DNA of 64,000 bases, taken from contig RWJK01000386.1 of NCBI GenBank assembly GCA_004335835.1, positions 1-64,000 of the forward strand. Direction: 5' to 3'. This document shows, one piece after another, positions 11,652-22,884 of the stretch. Position 1 is the stretch's first letter; each line of letters begins with the position of its first letter. The notes beneath the pieces were generated by a model that had not been told where the DNA came from, made no database searches, and was given only the letters and a program-made list of their open reading frames with translations. Made by a program: the position numbers and the translations under genes. This DNA comes from Scenedesmus sp. ARA3 (lineage: Eukaryota; Chlorophyta; Chlorophyceae; Sphaeropleales; Scenedesmaceae).

Positions 11652-14600
11652 TGACCGTGTTGCTTTACTTGTGTTTGCAGGCAAGCAGACAATCACACTT
11701 TAATGCGTGTCGTGAGATGATCTTGTTTCGATGGGGGACGTTGGTGGGCTGTTTCCGGACTCGTCAAAAGACTGGAAACGCGCACTCCTGGAAGGTTATT
11801 TGTCCGGGTACGGTGTTGCCAGCCACTTCGCAGCTACTGGGTATGACAGCCTGACACAGCCTGAGTCCGTCGGACTGCCATCATGACGTGGCTTGCTGCA
11901 CAGCAGCAGGGTTGCTGCCGTAGCTCCGCTCCAGAAGTAGCGGGCTTGCCAGCAGCCAGGTCAAATGCTTTGGTGCAGCCTGCGTGCCGCCAGTGTTTAG
12001 ACGGAGGAAGCATGTAAAAGTCGCTGGTCAGCCTCACCAACACTGCTACTGTCAGGACCGCTTTTTGCCGGACCTAATTCAAGCTGTTCATGCCCTTCAT
12101 TGAAGCAACTAACAGTTGCTGGATAAAACCTTCCAAGCACAGCACCTCATCCGCGCTTATTTACAGTGACATGCAGCAACAAAATACTGGGCAAGCATGA
12201 GCTTGCATCAGGGTGCGAACTCCTTCCCTGGACTGAGTCTACAGCGCAGTCTAGGATCTGCAAAAACCTCACAAAGCTCTTCATAGAGAAGGCTAAAGAA
12301 TAGACCATCATACAGATCTAGGTCAATCAGGGCAACACGCAAACAACACTGACAGCCAAGTGTGTTGCCGCTGAGGAGCCAGCGGCAGAAACAACAATGA
12401 CGCTACGCAGTGTGTGAGAGGGCAATGCCTGACATTGAATTTGGGTGCGATTACTGCCAACCGCAGCACGCATACAACATCAGTGGTTCGCACGCAATGC
12501 TCTCAGCGACAGCCCGAACAAAACTAAGTGCATCTGCCAGTGCCCAAAGTGCTGCGCTACATAACTGCCTGCACCCGCCCATAAGGCATCATGACTGAGC
12601 CAACTGGAAAGCATGCCTAGAAGCCTGCAAGAATGCAGTGCTGCCAGTGCACGACAACGGGTTTAAGAACAGGATAGACTATGTTTGGTCCCCGTGAGAC
12701 TGAGATGCAGCAGCCAGCCTAAGACCCACCCAAACCCTAACCTACCACGTCACCCCGGTCCGCAAGGCACAGCAGCCAGAAGAATCCGCAAGACCACCCA
12801 AGGCACGTTGATGTGCTGTGGTTGTGTAACATGGCGAGTGCTGAAGCGTGGTGACACGAGGTACGTCGACCATCACAGAACTGACAACAGCACCTCACAT
12901 GATAAGGTGTGACATGGCAGCACACAAGTGCTGGGGACAACATGCACGTACAGCACCATAAGCGCCTCAGCCGCAAGTACAGCAGCGGAATCGGCCCCTC
13001 CCTGCGGCACATGCTACCCTGACAACAGCGCCCTGCCACAACAACTGGCACATCTGAGAGCCATAGGGCATGATATACTAGCACCGCCCGCGCTATGCAT
13101 TCGCCACCACTAGCTAGGAAGGCCTGTGCTGCTGCAGCAGCAGGGGTTGAAGATATATCGACAGCGGCGACAGCATCTGCATGCGGTAAGCCCAGAGGGA
13201 ACAGCTGCCCTCTGCTTGCTGCTGGGGCAGGCAAGGCACACAACACACAAGCGCCGCATCCGCTAAAAGCTAGCTGTACAAGCAACAGGCAAAACAGCAG
13301 AGCTTCGCAGCAGGTGTGTGCTGCAAATCCTTGGCCAGGACTTGCGCACAACCGCCGAAAAACAGCCACACTGTGGTGTGCTTATATTGTGAGTGCACAT
13401 ACCACTGCTATCAGGTACAAACGTCGCTGCCAAAGCACCACACAAGCAGCAAAGAACAGCACACGCACACAGGCGCAATCATGAATACACACACACCGGC
13501 ACACAACAGTGCCTCAACCTCCTCTGGTGCTTTGGGCCAGGTATCCAAGCACCCATGCTGTACATGGCTGTGCAGCAGTCGGCCCTCACCGCACCACCTT
13601 TGAACCACGCAGAAACGCGCAGCCCAACACAGCACACCATCATCCTCCAATGCCCATCTGCCAGCAGCCATGCAGAGGCCACCTCGCAATACGCTGCTGC
13701 ATCCAAATGAAGCTCTCGGCGCGCGTGCACGTGCAACCCCGCCCCAGCAGCAAGCAGCAACAGCAGCACACCAAGAAGCTTGAACCGCCGAAGCACAAGA
13801 GCAGCACGGCCCGTTGCCTGACGAGCTATTTGCTCGCAGCAGCCGCACACCAACGCTGCACAGTCAATACACAAATGGCCACAATGGCCCTGACTGTAAA
13901 ACTGACTCAAGCCCTGCTGTGTATGGCGGTCGCCGCTCGCATGATTTGCAACACGCCGCACAGCAGTCGCACCCAGTGCACTGCAGCAGCAGCGATGGTT
14001 TCTGCAGCATTGCAGATACCAAAGCACCACCTTACCAGGCTGAAACAGTGGTTGAATCATAGACTGCACCACCCTTCCATTAGGAAACTGCTCTGCCAAA
14101 GGCAAACAGCTGTGACACGTCAGCTGAGACCTGGCCCCTACCCACACCCAGGGACACCACATAAATACTATCAGCAGCCACGATTCAAATGCCTGTGATA
14201 TCCTCCAGACCCTGTGCTGTGATTTGCGATCCAGGTGATGCAGTACCCGCCTAACTGCACCCTTTGCGACAGCTGCAACAGGAAGCATCCAGCCACCCAA
14301 ACAAGACAAATAGATCCTCCCAGCTGCTGTGATACAACAGGCCGGCATCTCATAACGCACCTAAACCTCCAAACCAGGCAAGGGGTCCAACCACAGCTGC
14401 CAAAGCACGCCTGAAACTATCCATCAACGCACGCATACCTCAAAAGCCCTGCTTCTCAGCACATACAAAAGCAGCCCCAGCCACACCTGTCAGCAGCTAC
14501 ACATAACCACCATACAATCCGCCGGTCCCATGCCTAGGCATGCAGTACAAAGAGTTGCAGGATGCATGCCTTCAGTGTGCCTGCGCATTGCACCCCGTCA

Positions 14601-15199
14601 GAAAACACGTCAATCTCTGTGTGCCGCCAACAAAAAACCTGATGCTAAAGAGAACCGCACACTGGTAGCCCAAAGCTCAGCAGCGTTGAGGTGCAGGCAA
14701 CTGGCCGGCGCATGGCACAGCTGTATGCACGACAACAACAGCAACAGCAACAGCAGGAGGCGCTGTCATACCCAGCAACTGCCGAATCAGTGAGCATCAA
14801 GTGCAACTCCCGAGGTCCCAAGCAGGCAAGTCCACCAGATCAACATGTGTTTTGCAAGCACACTAGCCCACTCTGCTAGCCTTCCAAACCGCAAGCATTC
14901 AACTCCCTGAAAACTGCAACATCAACAAATCTCAACACGCCGCAGGGGTAAACCCTTCCAGTACTTCTTGCGAGGCAACCTGCAAAACACCCTGCTCAAC
15001 AGACCCTTGACACCACGAAACCACCAAGAGCACGGGTTGCTCGCACTCTGCCACCGCCCAACAGCTGTCCTCATGATCAACCATACCACACCTCCAACCC
15101 CGCCACAAGCCAGCAGCTCAGCCGCCATCACAACACACGCTTGCTGCTGCTGCTACTCCTGCTGCTGCACAAGCTGTGCGCAATCGCCAGAACCTAAAC
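11652..15199. other. gene-free region between two minus-strand genes
   Basis: I see no supportable gene. Near 11.7-12.1 kb lies the likely promoter of the preceding minus-strand gene. From about 12.4 kb to 15.2 kb the plus strand is markedly C/A-rich, which makes the minus strand G/T-rich downstream of the GYF gene's stop, as expected of a long 3' flank or UTR. Open frames here, such as 12737-13369 minus and 13509-14198 plus, have no family pattern. Confidence 0.55.
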
Positions 15200-18100
15200 C
15201 TAAGCCTGAGAGGTGGCAGATGCCTGGGACCCCTCAGAGCCCTCAGGAGCTGCTGCTGCTGCTGCTGCTGCTTCGCCTGCCGGCGCCTCCTCTGCCTGCG
15301 CAGGTACTGCTGCAGCCTGCTGCGGCAGCGGCTGCTGCTGGTGCTCCGGGATTCCCGCCATCGCTGCAGCCTGCGCCATGCCAGCAAGCATGGCCGAGTG
15401 CAGCTGCTGCTGCTGCTGCTGCTGTGCAGGGTGTGCTGTTCCAGCATACTGCATTGGCAGGCTGTACGCAGCGCCTGGCGCACTAACCATGGGCAGTACC
15501 ATACCAGCTGATGCAGCCCCACCATGTGCAAGTGCAGCAGCCACAGCAGCAGCTGCGGCATCGCCGCCTGTGCTGGCGGGTCCGCTGGCAGGGTTGCTCC
15601 TGCTGCTGCCGCTGCTGGTGCGGCGCACCAAGTGCTGCTGCAGCAGCATCTGCTGCTGCTGCTGCTGCTGCGGGAACTGAGCGAAGTTGCCGCTGCCGCT
15701 GCTGCTGCGCGGGCCGCTCTGATGGTGCTGCTGCTGCTGCATCCACAGAGCGCCCATGCCCATCATTCCAGAGCTGCTGCTGTGTGGGCCGCCGTGCGAG
15801 AAGTGGCTGTCAGAGCTTCCACGCCGGCTAGTCGCAAGTGCTGCCTCAACAGCCTGAGCCCCTGCACTCATGTGCTGGCCCAGATGGTGCTGCTGCTGCT
15901 GCTGCTGCTGAGGCTGACTGCCAGCAGCGCCAACGGCTGACAGCTTCTCATGAGCATCCAGCGACCCCCATGTGTCGACGCGGGTCGGCACAGCGCCTGA
16001 CCTCTGAGCTTGTTGCTGCTGCGGCGGCGCTGCTGCTGCAGCGCTGCTGGCACTGTTGCTGCGTCCCTCTGGGGCTTGCTGCTGCTGCTGGTGCTGCTGC
16101 TGCTGGGCAGCCGCCGCTGCTGCAACGGGAGTCATGGGCTGCTGCTGCAGCAGCATGCCGCCCTGCTGCTGCACAAATGCAGGGCTCACTGCCATGCCCG
16201 CTTGCGGCATGCCCTGCATCTGCATCTGGTGCAGCTGCTGCATCTGCAGCTGCATGCCTGCCGGGACAGCCAGCATTGCAGCGCCGCCCTGCCCACCTGA
16301 AACAGGCACCTGGATCAGCATGGGGACCTGCCCCATCGCTCCTAGCTGCCCGCCCTGCATGAGTGCTGCAGCTGGCAGCACCTGACCCATGTGGCCGCCC
16401 ATCGCTGCTGCTGCGCTGAGCTGGTGGCACAGCATATCACTGCTGGTAGTTGCAAGCAGCGCCTGCAGTGGCTGGAAGGCAGTAGTAGGCGGCGACGCCT
16501 GCTGCTGCCCCTGTGCAGCGCGGTGCGTGGCACACACCAGCGAGGCCGGACCCAGCCTTCCCTCCTTAAACATCGCCAGCATGTCTGTGGGCTCGTACGG
16601 GCCCTGCGCTTTAGGCGCTGCGTGGGGTTCAGCCGCAGGGCTTAGCAGGTACCACACGGGCGCCATCGGCGGCGGGGTATTGCCGGCTGTGAAGAGCGCT
16701 GATGCGACTGCCAGCGGGTCGGCGGATGGCAGCCCCTGTGCTGCCAGCATGGGCATGCCTTGCGCTGCAAGCATGCCTCCCACGCCTGCTGCTGCAGGCA
16801 GCATCGCCGCACCGGCTGGCAGCGCCTGCATTGCAGGGCCACCTGCCTGCACAGCCACAAGGGTTCCGTTCGGCCCTTGCATGAATTGGATGCTGCCAGG
16901 CGCTGCTGCTGCTGCATGCATGCCGGGCTGCTGCTGCTGCATCATCTGCATCATCTGCTGCTGCTGCTGCTGGCTGAGGGCTGCATTGGGGCCCCGGCTT
17001 TTGGCTGGGCTAGGCGGCATGCCGCCAGCAGCCATCCTGCTGCTGCCAGCACCTGGGCCGCCATGCTGCGGCGACGGTGACGCGCCATGCATCATGCCCT
17101 TCCGCTGCTGCTGCTGCTTTCCTGCAAGGTCGCCGCCATCCATGCTCTGCCGCAGCTGCTGCTGCCGCTGCTGCCCAGGCCCCTGCTGCTGCTGCTGGTA
17201 GTACTGCTGCAGGGGCGCCTGCAGGACCTGCTGCAGCTGCACGACTGCGCCGCTGGTGAAGTGCCGAGCCTGCAGCGGCGGGCCATTGGGGCCGTTGTAC
17301 TGCGCTGCATCCTTTGCAGGCATGGGCAGCAGGCAGTAGCCATGCGTGGCAGCCTCCAGCAGCGCAGACAGTGGCACAAAGGCTCTCGCAGGCGGCACGT
17401 CCCGGCCGCCCGTTCCGCCCAACATCGCAGCAATCAGCGTGCCGTCAGTGAAGCGCATGTGCGGGGCTGGCTGCAGATATGACTGGTACATCTGCATGCC
17501 GCTGAAGGGGCCGGAATATGCGCGCTCGCTGCGCTGCACCCACCAGCGGACCTGGCTGCCGCCGGGCTGCTGCTGCGCCTGTTGCTGCGCCTGCTGCTCC
17601 ATGTGCAGGAACAGCAGTGCCGCTGCCTGCATCAGCGCAGGCGTCAGCGGCTGCTGCTGCTGCTCAGCGGCCTGCATGGAGCCATTTGCTGCAGCGCCAG
17701 GCTGCTGGTAGCCTGCATAAGGGCCCTGGGAGCTCGCAGAAGACACCCTGCTTGCTTTGCCATCCGGGCCTTGCTGCTGCTGCTGCTGCGGCGGCGGCGC
17801 GCTGCCGCTGCTGCTGCTGGTGCGCGGCAGCTGGCCGTTTGCGAGCACGTCCTCGCCCGCGCCTGCGCCAGCTGCCTGATGTGCCAGGGCTGCATAGCCT
17901 GCCTGCATCTGGTAGCCAAGCACAGACTGCTGCGCTGCAAACATGCCCGCTACAGCCTGGCCAGGCACCTGCCCCTGCTGCTGCTTGCCCATCCAGATAG
18001 CTTGCGGCATGCCCTGTGCGCCTTGCAGGAACGCAGCCGCCGTAGGCGTGCCCACTGATAGCCCCTGCATCTGCATCTGCACCTGCTGCGCTGCCTGCTG

Positions 18101-20044
18101 CTGCCTCAGCTGCGCCAAGCCCCCAGGACCCAGCTGACCTGCTGCAGCAGCCATGGCAGCCATCTGCGCAGCATTCGCGGCGCCAGGCTGCAGCTGCTGC
18201 TGCTGCGCTGCTGCAGCCGCCGCAGCGGCACCACCCATGCTGTCTGCTGCCATCAGGATGCCTCTCGAGGCGCTGCCCCCAGTGAAGCTGTTGGGCCGGG
18301 ACCGAAACCCTGAACCCTGGCCAGCCCCCTTGTCAAAACCCTTGCCGCCAGGCATCCCGACACCACCCGGGCTCGGGCCGCGCCCCTGCTGCTGCTGCTG
18401 TGCCCTCGGGCCGCCACCCAGCGCCTCACTCGCAGCAGCAGCTGCAGCAGATAGCGCCTCCTCCTGCTGCTGCTGGCGCTGCTGCTGCCGCAGCGCCATA
18501 GGGTGCCGGAAGGCCGCCTTTTCGCTTGCAGGAACAGGGCCATCCAAACCGGCAGCAGCAGCTGCTGCTGCCATGCCTGCGGCCGACCCGCTGCGTGGCC
18601 TGGCCACTTGCTGCTGCTGCTGCTGCTGCTGCCTGCGGGCAGCAGCGCCACCCTTCCCATTGCTGCCTGCACTTGCTGCGCGCGCTGCTTTGCCTGCCTT
18701 GCCGCCCTGCTGCTGCCCACCTTTGGCTCCCGGCTGAGGGCCTGGCAAGGGCGGCGCTGCCGCTGCAGGCCCGCTGCTGCCGCCAGGGCCGGGTGCCTCA
18801 TTCCACTTCGGCTTTGGCAGTCCCCGCTGCAGGTCGTGCTTGTTCACGGCCTCGTATGCAAGCCCTGCTGCAACCGCAGGCACCAGCTGACTCAGCGGCT
18901 TGAAGAACTTCATGCCAGGCAGCCGCTGCGCGTTGTAGTCCGCAGACAGGATGCCGCAGAGCTGCAGCGCGCCGGGGTTTGCCGTAGACTGCCCGGCTTG
19001 CTGCTTGTTAATGCCTTTGGGTGCTGCGCCGCGCAGCAGCCAGTCTGTCATCTGGTCGGTGCTGAAAGGGCCCACGCGGTCTCCACTGGCGAGGATGAGG
19101 CGCCACTTGATGTCTGCATCTTTGCCTGAGAAGCCCTCCCTGGTCAACAGCTTGGTCAACGCAGCAACCCAAGCCTCGCTGCCTGGCTGCACATCGGGCT
19201 CTGCTGCTGCTGCTGAGCCGTCACCTGCTGGGGATGGTCCTGCAGGAGCAGGAGCAGCTGCTGCTGCTGCACCTGGTGCACCTGGCTGCAGCTGCTGCAG
19301 GTGCTGCTCATGGAAAGATGCAACAGCACCAGCGTGCCTGCCAGCGATCGCTGCACGGCCAGGCGGCTGCTGCTGCTGCTGCTGCAGTTGGCGAGGTGCC
19401 GACCCGCTGCGCTGCTGCTGCGGTCCGCGCATCTGCTGCTGCTGCTGAGGTGGCTGCTGCTGTGCGTGCAGCTGCTGCAGCAGGCCCTGGCCCTGCATGT
19501 GCAACTGCTGCTGCGAGAGCTGCCCCAGGCCTGCAGCTGTGCGCTGGTCCAGGGCACGCGTCACATCAGGCCGGGTGTCCTGCAAGAGCTGGCCGCCTGC
19601 TGCTGCGGCTGCGGGCCCTCCCACTGCTGCCAGCTGCTGTGCCAGCACTGCGCTGATGCTGCCGGGCTGCTGCGGCAGCAGATGGTTCAACAACGGGCCT
19701 GCAGGACCCCTGGTGCCGCCCTTGGTGGGTGTTGCTGGGCCTTCTTCTGTGATGCCTTTGGTGACACGCAGCGGCATGTACTGCAGGCCTGCCTCTGCGT
19801 TATCCATGAGTGTCTGCAGGCGCTGAAAGTGTGAGTAGTTGGTTGGGGCCGTGCTGCTGTCCTGAGGATGGATGCCGGCACACTTGAGGTCTAGGGGCAG
19901 CTGGTGCTCCTGGTACCACCTGATCATGGTTTGTGCATCGAAGGGCCCCTGCAGGTCGCCGGTGAGGTCCTGGTAGTACCACTTCGGCCACTCATCGGCC
20001 GATGAAAGGCCCGCGGTGAACAGGCGCGCCTCTGCTGAGGCCAT
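15200..20044 (-). CDS. large Gln-rich protein with four GYF-like units (1614 aa, single exon)
   Basis: One uninterrupted frame. The first ATG is at 20044 (MASAEARLF); the frame stays open upstream but without another ATG, and an acceptor-like CTGCTGCAG near 20070 may mark a 5' exon. The GYF domain is a Pro-rich-ligand binder found in GIGYF and plant EXA1 translation regulators. Unit 1 (about residues 22-80) has WYYQDLTGDLQGPF and then FQRLQTL. Unit 2 (about 314-387) has KWRLILASGDRVGPF and FFKPLSQL. Unit 3 (about 828-905) has RWWVQRSERAYSGPF and AFVPLSALL. Unit 4 (about 1131-1190) has VWYLL, then AQGPYEPTDM, and AFQPLQALL. Each keeps the aromatic start, the GPF/GPY turn and a closing F-x-P/R-L-x-x-L strand. 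The linkers are long poly-Gln/Ala/Gly/Met tracts, typical of condensate-forming RNA regulators (inference). It is divergent from uL3m. The GYF assignment of unit 1 is firm; units 2-4 are degenerate. Confidence 0.85.
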   Translation of the reverse strand: MASAEARLFTAGLSSADEWPKWYYQDLTGDLQGPFDAQTMIRWYQEHQLPLDLKCAGIHPQDSSTAPTNYSHFQRLQTLMDNAEAGLQYMPLRVTKGITEEGPATPTKGGTRGPAGPLLNHLLPQQPGSISAVLAQQLAAVGGPAAAAAGGQLLQDTRPDVTRALDQRTAAGLGQLSQQQLHMQGQGLLQQLHAQQQPPQQQQQMRGPQQQRSGSAPRQLQQQQQQPPGRAAIAGRHAGAVASFHEQHLQQLQPGAPGAAAAAAPAPAGPSPAGDGSAAAAEPDVQPGSEAWVAALTKLLTREGFSGKDADIKWRLILASGDRVGPFSTDQMTDWLLRGAAPKGINKQQAGQSTANPGALQLCGILSADYNAQRLPGMKFFKPLSQLVPAVAAGLAYEAVNKHDLQRGLPKPKWNEAPGPGGSSGPAAAAPPLPGPQPGAKGGQQQGGKAGKAARAASAGSNGKGGAAARRQQQQQQQQVARPRSGSAAGMAAAAAAAGLDGPVPASEKAAFRHPMALRQQQRQQQQEEALSAAAAAASEALGGGPRAQQQQQGRGPSPGGVGMPGGKGFDKGAGQGSGFRSRPNSFTGGSASRGILMAADSMGGAAAAAAAAQQQQLQPGAANAAQMAAMAAAAGQLGPGGLAQLRQQQAAQQVQMQMQGLSVGTPTAAAFLQGAQGMPQAIWMGKQQQGQVPGQAVAGMFAAQQSVLGYQMQAGYAALAHQAAGAGAGEDVLANGQLPRTSSSSGSAPPPQQQQQQGPDGKASRVSSASSQGPYAGYQQPGAAANGSMQAAEQQQQPLTPALMQAAALLFLHMEQQAQQQAQQQPGGSQVRWWVQRSERAYSGPFSGMQMYQSYLQPAPHMRFTDGTLIAAMLGGTGGRDVPPARAFVPLSALLEAATHGYCLLPMPAKDAAQYNGPNGPPLQARHFTSGAVVQLQQVLQAPLQQYYQQQQQGPGQQRQQQLRQSMDGGDLAGKQQQQRKGMMHGASPSPQHGGPGAGSSRMAAGGMPPSPAKSRGPNAALSQQQQQQMMQMMQQQQPGMHAAAAAPGSIQFMQGPNGTLVAVQAGGPAMQALPAGAAMLPAAAGVGGMLAAQGMPMLAAQGLPSADPLAVASALFTAGNTPPPMAPVWYLLSPAAEPHAAPKAQGPYEPTDMLAMFKEGRLGPASLVCATHRAAQGQQQASPPTTAFQPLQALLATTSSDMLCHQLSAAAAMGGHMGQVLPAAALMQGGQLGAMGQVPMLIQVPVSGGQGGAAMLAVPAGMQLQMQQLHQMQMQGMPQAGMAVSPAFVQQQGGMLLQQQPMTPVAAAAAAQQQQHQQQQQAPEGRSNSASSAAAAAPPQQQQAQRSGAVPTRVDTWGSLDAHEKLSAVGAAGSQPQQQQQQQHHLGQHMSAGAQAVEAALATSRRGSSDSHFSHGGPHSSSSGMMGMGALWMQQQQHHQSGPRSSSGSGNFAQFPQQQQQQQMLLQQHLVRRTSSGSSRSNPASGPASTGGDAAAAAVAAALAHGGAASAGMVLPMVSAPGAAYSLPMQYAGTAHPAQQQQQQQLHSAMLAGMAQAAAMAGIPEHQQQPLPQQAAAVPAQAEEAPAGEAAAAAAAAPEGSEGSQASATSQA

Positions 20045-20802
20045 ACCGATATCACAAGGGCCGTGCGCCTGCAGCAGCGCGGGATCTGTCAGAATCGGCT
20101 GAGGCAAGCAATGATCTCCCTGTGCTATCTGAAAAGGTAGTAAAGCATTCCACTGCGCTGCCTGTGCATCCTCGGCAGGCTCACCAGCGCGAGGCAACAG
20201 GCTGTTTGCCTAGAGTCCAGTGGTGCCGCCAAAAGTACCAAAGTGGGGCGCTGAAAACAGTATCATACTTTGATGGCCCTTGTCTAAGGGCGCACAGACT
20301 CGGATCGCTTTGAGGACTAGGCCCACTGTGATGTTGTTGCTGTCTGTCCCTACACGGGAGGCTCTGATCGCTGACAGCAGCACACAATGAATCTAGTGAA
20401 TATAGAATCAGTACTTTGCACAAGCCAGTGCAGCGCAACCCAAACAAATTTGCAAAAGCACAGCCCCGCTTGGCTGGTAAACCAGCTGTGCGAGTTTGAG
20501 TGCCAAGAAGGGCCTGAAAGCAGATGAACGAACATATGGGCGCGACAACCTGCCTCGCGCAGCTTGTGGGGTGTACCTCGTGTGCCTAGTGCTGTTCAGG
20601 TTTTGCTAGCCCGCCCACCAAATCACAGCGTTCAAACTGACTGCTTAAAATATATTGCAGTTGCAATTTTAAACTCGATAAGTGTCTTGACACGGTTTAG
20701 ACCTGGATGGGGTGCTGGCTGGCCTGCTGTCAAACACTCAGTTGATGTCCCCCGGCCTGGCAGCACCGATAGCAGCAGATCCGTTGCTGCTTCTCGCAAG
20801 CA
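20045..20802. promoter_or_regulatory. shared divergent 5' region of the GYF-protein and uL3m genes
   Basis: The two start codons lie 758 bp apart on opposite strands, so both promoters must fit here (or within upstream UTR introns). It includes a short A/T-richer patch around 20640-20690. No specific element can be named. Confidence 0.55.
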
Positions 20803-22852
20803 ATGCTTCTTAGCAGCAGCAAGCGCTGCTTGAGCTCGCTGAGCTCACTAGTAGGCAGGGCTAGTGCCTCAGTCCAGGCAACAGCGCAGTGTCCATGGGT
20901 GTTGCAGGATGCAGGCCAGCAACAGAAGGATGCAAGCAGCAGTAGTGAACCACCACGACAACATCAATGCAGCCACTTCAGCAGCAGCAGCAGCAGCAGC
21001 TGCTGCTGCAGTGCGCAGGAGCAGGCATCAGCGCAGCCCTGGCAGCAGCAAATACAACAGCAGCAGCGGCAGCAGCAGGGCCAGCTGTCACCTCCAATGT
21101 GGCAGCAGCACCACCAGCACCACCAACTGCAGCCTTGCAGGCACTTCAGCTGGCGTGCCACGCGCTCAATAGACAACCCCACGCTTCCTCCTGAGATAGC
21201 CGAGCTCATAGCACAGTCACGTATCAACGATGCAGTTCGGCCTGCGCCGCCGCCACTAGAGGAGCGGCCCATGCAGTTTGAGTCGCGGCGCGCAGGCGTG
21301 ATCGCAGTCAAGGCAGGCATGATGCAGGACTGGGATGAATACGGGGCGCGCGTGCCGCTGACGGTGCTGTGGATCGACGAGTGCACGGTGAGCTGCAGTG
21401 TGGAATGACAGTGCCAGGCATGGTAATCGCAGTTTTAGGCATGGTGAATGCAGTGTGCTGTGGCAGCAATTGGTCGGCTGTATACAGGGGGCAGCTCAAC
21501 TGTGTCTTGTTTGTGCGCGTGTGTGTATGCAGCAGAGTGCTGCAGCTGTACTGGCCAGCTGATGCAGCATACATCTGTTGACGGCTGCTAGCACCTCAAG
21601 AGTGCCGGTAGCACTCTTGCAGGGTGCCAGCACGCAGTGTATAGCTCCTGGTGTGCATTCCGTAAGGCTGCCGCAGTTACGGCGGACCCAGCTTCCTGAG
21701 TAACGCCAGCACCTGGTGCGCAGCACCATTGCACAATGCCTGTGCCGCGTCACTCATGTACTGCTGCCGCTGCTGCTACTGCCGCCGCCGCCGCTGCTGC
21801 TGCTGCTGCTGCTGCTGCCAGGTGGTGCGCCACAAGCACCAGCAGCGCGACGGCGTGACCTCTCTGGTGCTGGGCTGCAGCGCGAAGCGGCCCAAGCAGC
21901 TGCACCCGCGCCAGTTAGGCGAATACGCTGCGGCGGGTGTGACACCCAAGCGCAAGCTCTGGGAGTGCAAGGTGAACGGCCTGCAAGTGGGCAGCGCTAC
22001 AGGCAGTGCGCGCCTGCATTAAGATTGTTGTTGTTTGTATCGTGTCATGATGGTACAGTGCATTTGTGTCTGCGCCGCAGCGCGCGTACACGCCGGCCGG
22101 CCAGCATGCATCAGCAGTGCTGCAGGTGGAGGTTGCAGGCCTTTCCTTGCTGGGGCATCGCCTAGACAATGGCTGCGGCACTCGCTGTGTACGCTACGAA
22201 GCTTACAGGATCTGGGCAGTCAGCTGCTGACTGGCGTTGTTTGCTGTTTGAATTGGTGTGCAGGTGACTGAGGATGCGCTGCTGCCTGCGGGCACAGTGA
22301 TCGGCGCTGCGCATTTCAAGGCAGGGCAGTACCTCGACATTTCTGGCGTCACCAAGGGCAAGGGCTTTGCTGGAGTAATGAAGCGCTGGAACTTTGCCGG
22401 ACAGAATGCGACACACGGCAACACAAAGCACCACAGGTAGGTGCCGACTGTGCAGTTACGCAGTACAAGGCAGGGCCGTACGTTGGGTGGACCCGACTGT
22501 GCGCGCGGCATTCATGCAAGGGCGGCAGGGGCAACCTAACGCGCATTGTTTGGGCGTCTGCGTCTCTGCTACTACTGCGGCTGTATGCCTGCCTGCCTGC
22601 CTGCCTGTAGGTCTGTCTGCTGCGCTGCGGCCTTGCGCTGCGCGGGGCAGGAGGCTATGACAGTTCTTGGTGCCAACGGCGCGCGCGGCACTGCTGCCTT
22701 TTGGCGTCGCCTGCTGCTGCCGTTGCTTGTGTTCACCCTAGGCGTCCCATGTGGAGTCCCATGCTAAGGCTGCTGCTGCGGATACAGTGCTGTGCCTTGG
22801 TGCTGCATAGCAATGTACTTCTTGTCAGCTGCGCCAAATGCTGCCGGTGATA

Positions 22853-22884
<32 letters not shown>

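Noticed and set aside
12737..13369. 210-aa minus-strand frame with hydrophobic stretches
   Set aside because: Composition follows the C/A-rich plus strand. There is no start context, motif or exon chain; it is most likely in the 3' flank of the GYF gene.
15213..19834. Several plus-strand frames of 100-270 aa opposite the GYF gene
   Set aside because: They are antisense shadows of CAG/GCA repeats (poly-Cys, poly-Leu, poly-Ala) and vanish outside the coding region of the minus-strand gene.
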